A stretch of DNA of 64,000 nucleotides from Barnesiella sp. An55. Lineage in GTDB: Bacteria > Bacteroidota > Bacteroidia > Bacteroidales > Barnesiellaceae. The notes beneath the pieces were generated by a model. That model was given only the letters and a program-made list of their open reading frames with translations. It made no database searches and had not been told where the DNA came from. A program made the translations under genes and the position numbers. Of the stretch, positions 1 to 9,972 are shown one piece after another (the first letter of the stretch is position 1; each line of letters begins with the position of its first letter). The stretch lies in NCBI RefSeq assembly GCF_002161555.1, contig NZ_NFHZ01000002.1:1-64000 (forward strand), given 5' to 3'.

Positions 1-127
1 GGCTCATAGAATGAAACTTATTGACGAATATATATCAAGACATTATTGAGGATTATCCTGAATTTTGTCGACTAGGAAGTTTTTCAACTGGTTTCATCCT
101 GAATTTTGTCGACTAGGCCCAAAGCAA
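1..127 (+). mobile_element. probable right-hand end of an insertion sequence (IS21-like?)
   Basis: The window opens inside a short reading tail that ends at a TGA at 47-49; its last residues include HRMKL, reminiscent of the C-terminus of IS21 helper ATPases (IstB). It is followed at once by two direct copies of a 22-bp sequence at 55-76 and 96-117. Multiple direct repeats just inside the ends are typical of IS21-family elements. What is seen is the tail and the repeats; the family is inference, because the transposase genes lie outside the window. The exact IS boundary cannot be set and the end given here is a guess. Confidence 0.35.
55..117. repeat. two 22-bp direct repeats, 41 bp apart
   Basis: The 22-bp sequence beginning ATCCTGAATTTTGTCGAC and ending TAGG occurs identically at 55-76 and 96-117, separated by 19 bases. 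Each copy holds the palindrome GTCGAC. The spacing of about four helical turns suits repeated protein binding sites such as transposase sites at an IS end. No third copy was noticed in the window, so this is not a CRISPR array. Confidence 0.8.
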
Positions 128-234
128 GGTCTTTATTAAATTTTACAAATAGATATTTATCACCCAACAAGCAATAAAAGCTACATTTCGATAAAAAAAA
201 TAGCATTTCGGTATCATTTTTTCAATCATTTTCT

Positions 235-242
235 TATATTTG
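235..242 (+). promoter_or_regulatory. likely -7 element for the T9SS-type protein gene
   Basis: TATATTTG fits the Bacteroidota -7 consensus TAnnTTTG and lies 58 bases before the start codon at 300. No clear -33 TTTG was found at the usual distance, so the call rests on the -7 box and the very AT-rich surroundings. Confidence 0.4.
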
Positions 243-299
243 CAAAATACAAATCGAAATATCATTTTTTACATAAATCTTCACTAACAAGTTTTAATT

Positions 300-3200
300 A
301 TGAAAAAATCTTATTTACTCACTTGTATCGGTGTAATAATGAGCTTGTTGGGACTTTCACCAAATGCTCATGCTCAAACCTATCCCTATTTTTGTGGGTT
401 TGAAGACGATGCAGAAAACGCACAGTGGACATTTGTCAACGGCAACAACACCAACCAGTGGTGTATAGGTACAGCCGCCAAAAACACTGGAGACAAAGGG
501 CTGTATATCTCCCAAGACGGAGGTGCAAGCAGCGGTTACGACACCAACTCGGGATGTACGGTATATGCCTATCGCACGTTCGAAGTTACCGAGCCGGGAG
601 TTTACACCATCTCTTTCGACTGCAATGTACTGGGCGAGTTTTCTCTTTCTGGTCAGTATGACTATGCCGATGTCTATCTGGCACCAGGCGATACTCAGTT
701 CAGCGCCGGCCAAAACGAAAATCTTCCCATGCCCCCCAGCGAAGCCATATCGCTCACCAATAAAGCCTTGATTGGTGGCATGTACAGTTGGGAAAACCGC
801 AGTTACATGCAAGAGCTTGAAGTAGGCTCCTACAAGCTGGCCTTCATGTTCTTCGCCGATAGCTGGGGCGGTGGAGAAGGGTCGGCAGCCATAGATAATG
901 TATCCATCAGTAAGATGGCCAGTGAGCCCAACGTCACCATTGCCTCATCACTGGAATTCCCCCTCACATCAGTGGGAGGAAACTCGATTGCCCTGCTCAA
1001 TATCAAAAATACAGGTGGTGGCGATTTAAATATCACCGACATCACCTTCTCCAACCCCGACTTCTCCCTGGCCGAGGCAATTACCTATCCCGATGTCATC
1101 GCAGCGATGGATGGAGATAAGACTTATCAAATCAAGTTTACCCCTAGCAGTAGCGGAGAGATTACCGGCACTATGACCATTCACAGCAATACCGACGATA
1201 TCACCGTATCGCTCACGGGCACCGGATACACAGCTATCGAGATTACCGACGATGCTCCCATCTTCGAAGACTTCAACGAGCTTGATGCCGACGAGCCTAA
1301 TATGGGCCTGGGATCCTGGACTTTGAAAAACGGATATGCCACGGGCAGTACCGCAACCTATTGGAGTATCTGTACGACCAGCGCCTATGTGTGCGACGGA
1401 AAATCGCTGCAAGCCAACGACGCCCGAGCTACAAGCACCGCCCTGCTGATAAGCCCCAAACTGACTTTTGCAGCCGACCGCAGTGCCAAAATCTCGTTCT
1501 ACATGCGTCGGGCCAGTGGCTCCAGCAAAGAGAACGAAGGTTTCAAAGTATATGTCAACGAGGTAGCTGATATTTACAACTACGACAGCGACGGAAACAT
1601 AGTCATTAACAGCAACAACACCGTGACCACACTGGTCGATCCCATACTCCATGCCAAGAGATATGCAGGTAGCGAAATAAGTTTGGAGACGATGTACCCC
1701 GTAGAGGTAAACATCCCCGCCGAATATGCCGGGAAAGATTTCTTCGTTATCATCGAAGCCATTCAGGAATACGGAAATTCCAACGCTATCGACAACCTCA
1801 AAATCGAACTGTTGCCCAACACCCCGCGACTGGAGAATACAACCGAGTCGCTCAACCTGGGATTCGTCAAGGTAGGTGAGACCGCATCGAAGGAGTTCAC
1901 TTTGTCCAACGTAGGTACCAACGAACTGGAAGTATCCTTCTCGATGGACAACGAAAACTCTCCCTTCTCGGTTTCGCCCGAGACTGGCACTATTCCGTTC
2001 AACGAGCAAAAGACCTTCACCGTAAGTTTCTCGAACAGCGAGATTGGCCAGTTTACCGACAACCTTTACATCATAACCAATGGCGGTAATGATACCATTC
2101 CTCTGACTGCCGAGACCTACCCAGCGACCTCGTACTATGAGACCTTTGACAGCTCTACCGACCTGCCTGCCGAATGGGTTATTGCCGCCGACGGAAACGA
2201 GACAACCTACTCCATCAAAAGCAACGTGGGAGAAGACGGATCGAGCGTATTGACCGGCGCCGTGGATTACTGGGGCAGCACCTCGTCGCTCGACACCATC
2301 TATTCACCGGTTGTTTCGGGTAAGGTAACTTTCGATTTCAAGAAAGTTTACTCGGCATCGTCTATCTTCAAGGCTTATATTATCGACGCTACCGGCAACA
2401 AGACCGAAATTGAGTTGGGCGCCAGCACAACCAACTGGACTCCTATCACCCTCGAAGAGGTGCCCGAAGGCTCTCGTATCGCTTTCTTGATAAGCAACTC
2501 TTATCTCGACAACTTCATGGCTTTTGCCCACCAAGAGATTACCAAAGGTGTACAGATGATGAAGAGCTCGCTCAACCGTCCGAGCACTTGGATGACTCTC
2601 TATGCCGGTGAATCCAAAGCTATCGACAACAGCATCCAGTTCACCTTCAAGAACATCGGTACTCAAGCCATCGAAGCCGACTCCTATAATTTCACAACCC
2701 AACTGAGCAATGAAGACGACACTCCCGTAGAGGGCGTTACGTACAAAACCTATATCAGCAACGGCGACGAAGTGGTACTCTACGAAGACAATGTCATTCC
2801 AGGGCCCTCCCTTGCCATCGGCGAAGAGAAGACCATCAGCGGTTATCTGTTAATTGAAAGTGAAGACGAGTTGAATAAGCTCAAATTCAACGTAAAAGCC
2901 AACAATGTTGAGAATACACACTTCTCAGGCATTGAAACCGGTAACAACCTGACGATTAAGCCCAACAAAGGCGCAGCCTCTCTGTCGGATGTAGAATTTG
3001 GCATGGTCAACAAGGTGACCACCATCGACTATATCATCAAGAACAGCAGCAACAACGGCGACCTTACCATTACGGGAATCACCCCCTCCGAAGGGTCTGG
3101 CTTCTCGGTAAATGCCGAACTGCCCATCCTCATCCCCAGCAGTAAGTCCGATACCATTCAAATCACCTTCGATGCCGCTCCCGGATTCCACTCCGACAGT

Positions 3201-5069
3201 ATCGCAGTAGAGCACAATGGCATAGGCGATGTGAAGTTTGCCGTTTCGGGAACCATGCTCACAGAAACCGCCCTGCTCGAATCGTTCGAAGGCGAAGCAT
3301 TCCCCCCGCTCTTGTGGGATATCAAACAAAATGAATGGATAAGAAGCGTAGGTACCAAATACCATGGCGAAGCCAGTGCCGTAATCACCTCGGCTACTCC
3401 CGATACGCTTGTGACTCCGTTGCTCCACCTGGCAGCCGGCGACTCCATCGCATTCACTGCCAAAGCCACCAGCTCATCGGGCTACGGCACCGAATTACTC
3501 TACTCGGCCGATGGCAAGAACTGGACTCTCCTGAAATCGATAGGTATCTATGCCTCTTACTGGAACGATTGGGAATCGATGGCAGTCTATATGCCCGAAG
3601 ACTTTGTAGAGGGCGACTACTACATAGGTTTTGCCAGCAAGAAGACCTACCTCGACTTGGTTTATGGCCCGCAAGTAGTTTATCAAGAGCACCGCATCGA
3701 TATCAAAGACTTCACCGGTGTATCGAAAGGTATGGTCAACTACACGCAGGAATTTACCATCGACGTGGCCTGTCTGGGCACCGAAGGTGAAACTGCCGAC
3801 AGTTACTCGATAGACCTGATGAACGGCGAAGAGACGGTAGGCTCGTTCCAAGTAGAAGCCATGGCTTTGGGCGACCTCAAGAGCTATACCTGCTCGTGGA
3901 CACCTCACACCGTAGGCGAAGCCCAAATTTATGCCTTGCTGACCCTCAACGGTACCGTTACCTCGACCGACACGATTACGGTAAACGTAGCTGAAGAATC
4001 GTTGGTATCGTCTGTCATGGTAGGCGACTTGTCCAACACCACTTCGGCCCCCAACTACAAGCACTATCTCTATGAGTCGCTCTACACACCGGCCGAACTG
4101 ACCGGGCTCCAAGCCGGCGACGTGATCGAGACCATCAGTATCCCCTACTATGTAACCAATGCAGCAGCCAAGGGTTATAGAGTAAATATCTGGATTGGCA
4201 ATACCGAAAAGACCGAACTCTCGACCAGTAAAATGTCTGAAGCCGACATCGAAGGCCTGAGCCACATCGGAGCCGATCTGCGATATGAAGTTGGAGGCAG
4301 TCAGGTAGATCCTCTCTACTTCGAGATGAGACCCGAAACTCCCATTACCTATGAAGGTGGCAACCTGAGCCTCATCGTTTCGGTGGACTCGACCAACTAT
4401 TGCTCGGGTATCAACTTCTTCACCATGGGCGTGGAAACCCGTTCGATGAAGTACTACTCGTTCGATGGCAGCACCACCGCCAACTACATGGATGCCTGGA
4501 CCCTCGGAACCTACTCGCCCAGCCTGAGACAAAACGTTATGGTCATCTCACTGGGACTGGCTACCGAAGCGCCTGTCGTTCACGGTATCGTTACCCGCGC
4601 CGATAACCAAGAGCCCATCGAAGGTGCCACGGTAACCATGCAATCGGGCGAAATCATCTACTCGACAACGACCGATGCCTCGGGTGCTTACAGCATTACC
4701 GTGATGCAACCAGGCAAAGAGTATGAAATGAGTGTTACCAAAGACAATTACACCGCTGCAGAGGGTATAACGATTACCGTCGAAGAAGGCGAAGATATCG
4801 AACAGAACTTCGAACTGACCATCATTACCGGTATCGACCACACAGCCGAAGCCGCCATGAAGATATTTGCCGACCGCTCGGGCAATATCCACATCGAAGC
4901 CGGTACACCCATCGAAATGGTGAAGGTTTACTCGATGAGTGGCAGCCTCTGCATCACCGAAAGCCCGGCTACCGAATCGGCCATCATCAACGCTGCCAAC
5001 CTGAAGGGCGTTTATATCGTCGAGGTTCAAACGGCCGGTAGCGTGAAACGTGCCAAAGTAAGACTCTAA
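300..5069 (+). CDS. large secreted multidomain protein with T9SS-type C-terminal domain
   Basis: 1589 residues. Residues 1-26 form a signal peptide ending AHA-Q. Repeating beta-sandwich modules follow: choice-of-anchor-J/cleaved-adhesin-like segments near 30-205, 320-500, 610-760 and 990-1120, alternating with ASPM-SPD-2-Hydin (choice-of-anchor-D) segments near 210-310, 510-605 and 895-985. A carboxypeptidase-regulatory-like domain lies at about 1430-1510. The last 70 residues (KVYSMSG ... LKGVYIVEV ... KVRL) match the type A sorting domain used by the type IX secretion system. Known of the family: such proteins are exported and anchored on the cell surface. The substrate or ligand is unknown and no catalytic domain was recognised. 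A monocistronic gene, it ends at a strong bidirectional terminator. A PorT homologue lies at 28.1 kb. Confidence 0.85.
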   Translation: MKKSYLLTCIGVIMSLLGLSPNAHAQTYPYFCGFEDDAENAQWTFVNGNNTNQWCIGTAAKNTGDKGLYISQDGGASSGYDTNSGCTVYAYRTFEVTEPGVYTISFDCNVLGEFSLSGQYDYADVYLAPGDTQFSAGQNENLPMPPSEAISLTNKALIGGMYSWENRSYMQELEVGSYKLAFMFFADSWGGGEGSAAIDNVSISKMASEPNVTIASSLEFPLTSVGGNSIALLNIKNTGGGDLNITDITFSNPDFSLAEAITYPDVIAAMDGDKTYQIKFTPSSSGEITGTMTIHSNTDDITVSLTGTGYTAIEITDDAPIFEDFNELDADEPNMGLGSWTLKNGYATGSTATYWSICTTSAYVCDGKSLQANDARATSTALLISPKLTFAADRSAKISFYMRRASGSSKENEGFKVYVNEVADIYNYDSDGNIVINSNNTVTTLVDPILHAKRYAGSEISLETMYPVEVNIPAEYAGKDFFVIIEAIQEYGNSNAIDNLKIELLPNTPRLENTTESLNLGFVKVGETASKEFTLSNVGTNELEVSFSMDNENSPFSVSPETGTIPFNEQKTFTVSFSNSEIGQFTDNLYIITNGGNDTIPLTAETYPATSYYETFDSSTDLPAEWVIAADGNETTYSIKSNVGEDGSSVLTGAVDYWGSTSSLDTIYSPVVSGKVTFDFKKVYSASSIFKAYIIDATGNKTEIELGASTTNWTPITLEEVPEGSRIAFLISNSYLDNFMAFAHQEITKGVQMMKSSLNRPSTWMTLYAGESKAIDNSIQFTFKNIGTQAIEADSYNFTTQLSNEDDTPVEGVTYKTYISNGDEVVLYEDNVIPGPSLAIGEEKTISGYLLIESEDELNKLKFNVKANNVENTHFSGIETGNNLTIKPNKGAASLSDVEFGMVNKVTTIDYIIKNSSNNGDLTITGITPSEGSGFSVNAELPILIPSSKSDTIQITFDAAPGFHSDSIAVEHNGIGDVKFAVSGTMLTETALLESFEGEAFPPLLWDIKQNEWIRSVGTKYHGEASAVITSATPDTLVTPLLHLAAGDSIAFTAKATSSSGYGTELLYSADGKNWTLLKSIGIYASYWNDWESMAVYMPEDFVEGDYYIGFASKKTYLDLVYGPQVVYQEHRIDIKDFTGVSKGMVNYTQEFTIDVACLGTEGETADSYSIDLMNGEETVGSFQVEAMALGDLKSYTCSWTPHTVGEAQIYALLTLNGTVTSTDTITVNVAEESLVSSVMVGDLSNTTSAPNYKHYLYESLYTPAELTGLQAGDVIETISIPYYVTNAAAKGYRVNIWIGNTEKTELSTSKMSEADIEGLSHIGADLRYEVGGSQVDPLYFEMRPETPITYEGGNLSLIVSVDSTNYCSGINFFTMGVETRSMKYYSFDGSTTANYMDAWTLGTYSPSLRQNVMVISLGLATEAPVVHGIVTRADNQEPIEGATVTMQSGEIIYSTTTDASGAYSITVMQPGKEYEMSVTKDNYTAAEGITITVEEGEDIEQNFELTIITGIDHTAEAAMKIFADRSGNIHIEAGTPIEMVKVYSMSGSLCITESPATESAIINAANLKGVYIVEVQTAGSVKRAKVRL

Positions 5070-5084
5070 AGAGTTCACCCCAAT

Positions 5085-5130
5085 AAATAAAAAGGGGGGA
5101 GCGGACCAAATCCGCTCCCCCCTTTTATTT
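5085..5130. terminator. bidirectional rho-independent terminator
   Basis: A near-perfect stem of about 20 bp (AAAAAGGGGGGAGCGGA paired with its complement around a 5-base loop) is flanked by an A-run on the left and a T-run on the right. It therefore serves both the gene ending at 5069 and the convergent gene ending at 5146. Confidence 0.9.
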
Positions 5131-5145
5131 ATCTCTTCGTTCTCT

Positions 5146-6810
5146 TTATTTGGTCGTGAGATTGATGGTAATGCTACTATTGTCGTGTTGAATAGAGAAA
5201 TCACTAATTTCAGGATTCGAGCGAAGTTTCTCCTCAATTGCATCTTCAATACTTTGAAGATGATCAATAGCTTTGTTCTTTAACGAAAGAATAACAAGAT
5301 ACTGGTTTATCTTGGCATCCTTGTTAAGGATATAATCATACCACCAACCATTACTTTTTTGAGTCCATATGTCGCTGCCATAAACAGCTTTCATCTCGAC
5401 AGAGCTATTGTCGCCCGATTCATAATACAATTGAGTATTGGTTCTGTAACGTGAAAAATCCGAGTCTAACAATGAAAAGAATTCACAAACCTCTGCAACA
5501 CTCCAGGTCTTAACCTTTGAAATGGCCGTCTCAAAGTCATCGACTACCGAAGTCATGTCGAAGTAATCACTCTCGGCAACCATTGCGTACAATAATCCTG
5601 AATTATTAAGATACACATCTCGAATGACTCTGTCATAAGCCGGGTTAACCAAATATTTACCATCTTTCCCTATCAATCCCCAATCGCCTTCACCGTCTTT
5701 CACAAGATACATGTCTCCATACAAAGCAATCTCTCTATATTGAGGATTAACCTCCCATTTACCTTGTTCATTAATCAAGCCATACTCGCCATCCATTTGT
5801 GTTATAGCCAAGCCATTGGTCCAGAAAGGCCTTGATACTTCATCATCACACGGCAAAGTAATGACAGTATCTCCATCAATATTTATATACCCTACCATAT
5901 CTTCATTTTCTATCTCCAAACCAACGCTGGCCAACGGGCCATTGCCAAAGGGCGATACCTCTTCATATTGAGGTTCTATGATATATTTTCCATCTCTATC
6001 GCACCAGCCATATTTCCAGTCTTTACGGAAAAGATAGTTTTCTCCATCCAACAGTATATAATCAAATTGAGGCGTAATCACATACTTTCCTTCACGATCT
6101 ACGACACCCCATTGACTGCCTTTTTTAACCGGAATGCGCCCCTCTTTAATACCTCGCCACAAATTGGTATTATACATACCACCGTCGCCTATTATATCAT
6201 CATATTGAAAAGGAATCACCACATTGCCCTCTTTGTCGATAAAGCCATACTTCCCGTTTTCCTCGGCAACACCCAGCAGTCCATCGACATACATTCCTAT
6301 GCAAAATTGATACTTGGGCGATATGACCACATTGCCTTCTTTATCGACCACGCCAATCTTTCTTTTCTCGGAATCGAAAAATATCGACAAACCCTCTCTA
6401 AAGATACCAACCATTTCTGCCTGAGGCAAATCAAACAAGGTCTCTCCCTTCTTGTTGATGGCCATCAATCCTTTCCCTTTGGGAGCGACCCATGCAATCC
6501 CCTCACTAAATGATGTAGCACTGGCATAGGGGCCAAAACATTTTTCCTGGTCATGATTGACAAAATAGATGCTATCATCTTCCTGAATCATAGCATAGCC
6601 ATCGCGATACATCGAAAGGATCTCGTCATAATGTCCCTTCTCTTCACCTGTCTTTATATCTACGAATGTATAATAATCATCCTTTTCGACCGGAAGATAA
6701 CGTAGATCATCACTGTAAAGCCCGAAATTCCCAGGAGTTGAACTGCATGAGCACATGACACTCACTGCAAACATGCACATGAATGCATAAATCAAATTCT
6801 TTGTATTCAT
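5146..6810 (-). CDS. WG-repeat lipoprotein
   Basis: 554 residues. The N-terminus is a lipoprotein-type signal ending MCSCSS, with Cys22 the likely acylated residue. Residues about 60-400 hold at least seven WG-type repeats of the pattern G-hydrophobic-hydrophobic-DKEG-hydrophobic-P-Y/F-D (for example KYGFIDKEGNVVIP and QWGVVDREGKYVITP). Such repeats probably form beta-structured binding surfaces; no function is established for most members. Residues about 410-554 are not WG repeats and form a separate domain that I do not recognise, ending in a short beta-rich segment. It stands alone, convergent with the T9SS-type gene, and is somewhat more AT-rich than its neighbours. Confidence 0.8.
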   Translation of the reverse strand: MNTKNLIYAFMCMFAVSVMCSCSSTPGNFGLYSDDLRYLPVEKDDYYTFVDIKTGEEKGHYDEILSMYRDGYAMIQEDDSIYFVNHDQEKCFGPYASATSFSEGIAWVAPKGKGLMAINKKGETLFDLPQAEMVGIFREGLSIFFDSEKRKIGVVDKEGNVVISPKYQFCIGMYVDGLLGVAEENGKYGFIDKEGNVVIPFQYDDIIGDGGMYNTNLWRGIKEGRIPVKKGSQWGVVDREGKYVITPQFDYILLDGENYLFRKDWKYGWCDRDGKYIIEPQYEEVSPFGNGPLASVGLEIENEDMVGYINIDGDTVITLPCDDEVSRPFWTNGLAITQMDGEYGLINEQGKWEVNPQYREIALYGDMYLVKDGEGDWGLIGKDGKYLVNPAYDRVIRDVYLNNSGLLYAMVAESDYFDMTSVVDDFETAISKVKTWSVAEVCEFFSLLDSDFSRYRTNTQLYYESGDNSSVEMKAVYGSDIWTQKSNGWWYDYILNKDAKINQYLVILSLKNKAIDHLQSIEDAIEEKLRSNPEISDFSIQHDNSSITINLTTK

Positions 6811-7210
6811 AATCGTGTTATTAAAAAATATGTAATTGTTTTTATACTGTAGATATTAATCTGTCGTCCCTTTCACAATGATTAATTAATATGCAAATGT
6901 ATAAATTTTATATAACATTTTACTTCATTTGTGAAGTATTTTTAAATTCGACTTTTTTAAATAGGATGAGAAAACGTTTATCATAGTCTTATATTGAAAA
7001 ACGTATTTCTCATTTGCACAGGCTTTCATCTACCTATTAATTCCATTGGAGCACACTACACCGTGCGGGATACAGCCGACGGAAGAAAGTCTGTTCTCAC
7101 TATACACGAATAATCTAAGAGTTGACTCGATAAAAAACTCAGGCCTCCTTGTTTTTTTACATCCACCTTTGCGTATATTTGTAACAGAAAGTCATTCAGG
7201 AGTGTCATCG
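6811..7210. other. 400-bp divergent intergenic region with ispD promoter
   Basis: An AT-rich region between two divergent genes. TATATTTG at 7174-7181 is a good Bacteroidota -7 box for ispD, with TTG at 7149-7151 as a loosely spaced -33. A 7-bp hairpin TACTTCA/TGAAGTA occupies 6921-6938 with a T-rich 3' side, and may be an operator or a weak terminator. No convincing gene was seen here; an upstream in-frame extension of ispD to 7046 was rejected because it crosses this promoter. Confidence 0.5.
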
Positions 7211-7879
7211 ATGAAACGATATGCAATCATAGTAGCCGGCGGTAAGGGCACACGCATGGGTAGCGAGTTGCCCAAGCAGTTTTTAACCCTGGCGGGGAAA
7301 CCTATTCTGGCCCATACCCTCGACAGCTTCTACCGATTCGACCCCACGATAGAGCTGGTGGTGGTACTCCCTGCCTCGCAACAGGAGTACTGGAAACAAT
7401 TGTGTGCCGACTATCGCATCGACATTCCCCATCGCATTGCCTCAGGCGGAGAGACTCGCTTTCACTCGGTGCGCAACGGGCTGGCACTCCTCCCCGACGA
7501 GGGACTCGTAGCCATTCACGACGGGGTGCGTCCGCTGGTCACCCATGCGGTCATCGAAGCCTGTTTCCAAGCGGCTCAGGCTTGCGGAGGAGCCATTCCT
7601 ACCCTCCCCCTTACCGACTCGTTGCGGCAGATTCTCCCCGAAGGGAACAGCCGGGCCGAAGACCGCAGTCGGTTTGTCACGGTACAGACCCCGCAGACTT
7701 TCCGTTGCAGCGAAATCAAACGAGCCTACGACCAGCCCTACCAGAGCACCTTTACCGACGATGCCTCGGTTTATGAAGCGGCCGGATATACTCCCCACCT
7801 AGTCCAGGGGAATCGTGAAAACCTGAAGATAACCCTACCCATAGATCTGGCTTTGGCCGAAATTCTGCTTACCCGATGA
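7211..7879 (+). CDS. ispD: 2-C-methyl-D-erythritol 4-phosphate cytidylyltransferase
   Basis: 222 residues. It transfers CMP from CTP to methylerythritol phosphate, the third step of the non-mevalonate isoprenoid pathway, in the cytosol. The nucleotide-binding signature AGGKGTRMG sits at residues 9-17, followed by PKQF and VHDGVRP-like motifs (IHDGVRPLV), the usual IspD pattern. The start at 7211 was chosen because MKRYAIIVAGG is the family N-terminus, it has CAGGAG upstream, and a promoter lies just before it. The stop overlaps the recG start by four bases (ATGA), so the two are translationally coupled. Confidence 0.95.
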   Translation: MKRYAIIVAGGKGTRMGSELPKQFLTLAGKPILAHTLDSFYRFDPTIELVVVLPASQQEYWKQLCADYRIDIPHRIASGGETRFHSVRNGLALLPDEGLVAIHDGVRPLVTHAVIEACFQAAQACGGAIPTLPLTDSLRQILPEGNSRAEDRSRFVTVQTPQTFRCSEIKRAYDQPYQSTFTDDASVYEAAGYTPHLVQGNRENLKITLPIDLALAEILLTR

Positions 7880-9972
7880 CCGACCTCGCCAGCCTCAATA
7901 TCAAATATCTGCCCGGGGTCGGGCCCAAACGGGCCGAACTTCTCAACAAGGAACTGGAGATAGCGACCTATCTCGACCTGCTCCACTACTACCCCTACAA
8001 ATACATAGACCGGAGCAAGACCTACAAGATAAGCGAAATCGACGGCTCCATGCCCTACATCCAACTGCGGGGGCGCATCGTCTCCTACAACACCATAGGC
8101 GAAGGTGCCCGTCGCCGGCTCACCGCCCTCTTTACCGACAGCACAGGGGTAATCGAGCTGGTATGGTTCAAGGGCATACGCTACATTACCGACCGCTACA
8201 AACCGGGCACGGAATATACCCTCTTCGGGCGGCCTACACTCTTCAACGGGAAGTTCAACATCGCCCACCCCGAACTCGACCCTATCGACGACCGCATCGA
8301 CAATACCACCGGCCTACAAGGATACTACAACACCACCGAGAAGATGAAGAACGCCTTTCTCAACTCCAAGGCGCTCCAAAAGATGATTTACACCCTTCTT
8401 GCCGGCATCCAGGCCCCTCTGCCCGAGACTCTGCCGGCACCCGTCATCGCTCACATGCAACTGATGGGTCTCACCGATGCCCTGCGCAACATTCACTTCC
8501 CGGCATCGGTCAACCACCTGCGCCGGGCCGAAATGCGACTCAAATTCGAAGAGTTGTTCTACCTGCAACTCCACATCCTGCGATATACCCGGCTACGCAA
8601 CCAGAAGCTGGGCGGATTCCGCTTCGAGCACATAGGCGACTACTTCAACAACTTCTACCACCATATCCTGCCCTTCGAACTTACCCAGGCTCAAAAGCGA
8701 GTTATCAAAGAGATCAGGGCCGACATGGGCAGCGGTCGGCAAATGAACCGTCTGCTGCAAGGCGACGTGGGCAGCGGCAAGACCCTGGTGGCCCTCATGA
8801 GCATGCTCATTGCCGTCGATAACGGATACCAAGCCTGCCTGATGGCCCCCACCGAGATACTGGCCACCCAGCACTACGAGGGATTGAAAGCGATGGTCGA
8901 GCCTCTGGGGCTACGTATCGAACTGCTCACCGGGTCGGTCACCAAGAAACGCCGGGCTCCCATCCTCGAGGGGTTGCTCAACGGCGAGGTTAACCTGCTC
9001 ATCGGCACCCATGCCCTGCTCGAAGATACGGTCACTTTTGCCAATCTGGGCTTTGTCGTCATCGACGAGCAACACCGGTTCGGTGTCGAGCAGCGAGCTC
9101 GGCTGTGGCACAAAAACACGATACCTCCCCACATCCTGGTCATGACGGCCACCCCCATCCCGCGCACCCTGGCCATGACGGTTTATGGCGACCTCGACGT
9201 GTCGGTCATCGACCAGTTGCCTCCCGGTCGAAAACCCATACAAACCCTGCTCCAGTACGACAACAAGCGGGCCCAACTCTATGCCGCCCTGCGCAAACAA
9301 CTGCAAATAGGACGACAGGCCTATATCGTCTATCCCCTCATCCAGGAGAGCGAAAAGAGCGACCTGAAAAACCTCGAGGAGGGATATGACCACATCCGGG
9401 AGGCCTTCCCCGAATACCAGGTGTGCATGGTACACGGCAAGATGAAAGCCGCCGAGAAGGAGGCCGAGATGCAAAAGTTCGTCTCGGGCGAGGCCCAAAT
9501 CATGGTAGCCACCACCGTAATCGAGGTAGGGGTCAACGTGCCCAACGCCTCGGTCATGATTATCGAGAATGCCGAGCGGTTCGGCCTGGCCCAACTGCAC
9601 CAGCTGCGCGGACGCGTGGGCCGGGGTGCCGAACAATCCTACTGCATACTCATGACTTCGTACAAAATCAACCCCGATACCCGCAAGCGACTCGAACTCA
9701 TGACCGAGACCAACGACGGGTTCCGCATTGCCGAAGCCGACATGCAGATGCGTGGCCCGGGCGATATGGAGGGTACCCAGCAAAGCGGCATTGCCTTTAA
9801 CCTGCAAATCGCCAATCTGGCCAAGGACGGCCAAATCTTGCAGGCCGCACGCGACGAAGCCAACGCCCTGCTCGACAGAGACCCCTCGCTGGAACACCCC
9901 GAAAACTACATCGTGCGAAAAGAGTTAAATCGCATTTTCGAAAGACAAAAAAACTGGGGATTGATTAGCTAA
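7876..9972 (+). CDS. recG: ATP-dependent DNA helicase RecG
   Basis: 698 residues, the usual RecG length. RecG remodels stalled replication forks and Holliday junctions. The N-terminal wedge/OB-fold domain (about 1-240) opens with LPGVGPKRAELL. The helicase core has Walker A GDVGSGKT at 296-303, the DEQH box followed by RFG at 397-403, MTATPIPRTLAM, and the C-terminal QLRGRVGRG motif VI. It begins inside the ispD stop codon and is the last gene of this two-gene unit. No obvious terminator follows in the 260-base gap to the next gene. Confidence 0.97.
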   Translation: MTDLASLNIKYLPGVGPKRAELLNKELEIATYLDLLHYYPYKYIDRSKTYKISEIDGSMPYIQLRGRIVSYNTIGEGARRRLTALFTDSTGVIELVWFKGIRYITDRYKPGTEYTLFGRPTLFNGKFNIAHPELDPIDDRIDNTTGLQGYYNTTEKMKNAFLNSKALQKMIYTLLAGIQAPLPETLPAPVIAHMQLMGLTDALRNIHFPASVNHLRRAEMRLKFEELFYLQLHILRYTRLRNQKLGGFRFEHIGDYFNNFYHHILPFELTQAQKRVIKEIRADMGSGRQMNRLLQGDVGSGKTLVALMSMLIAVDNGYQACLMAPTEILATQHYEGLKAMVEPLGLRIELLTGSVTKKRRAPILEGLLNGEVNLLIGTHALLEDTVTFANLGFVVIDEQHRFGVEQRARLWHKNTIPPHILVMTATPIPRTLAMTVYGDLDVSVIDQLPPGRKPIQTLLQYDNKRAQLYAALRKQLQIGRQAYIVYPLIQESEKSDLKNLEEGYDHIREAFPEYQVCMVHGKMKAAEKEAEMQKFVSGEAQIMVATTVIEVGVNVPNASVMIIENAERFGLAQLHQLRGRVGRGAEQSYCILMTSYKINPDTRKRLELMTETNDGFRIAEADMQMRGPGDMEGTQQSGIAFNLQIANLAKDGQILQAARDEANALLDRDPSLEHPENYIVRKELNRIFERQKNWGLIS

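Noticed and set aside
55-117. CRISPR array
   Set aside because: Only two copies of the repeat, a 19-base spacer, and no cas genes.
7046-7210. N-terminal extension of IspD
   Set aside because: No homology to the family, and the extension covers the ispD promoter; the ATG at 7211 matches the family start.
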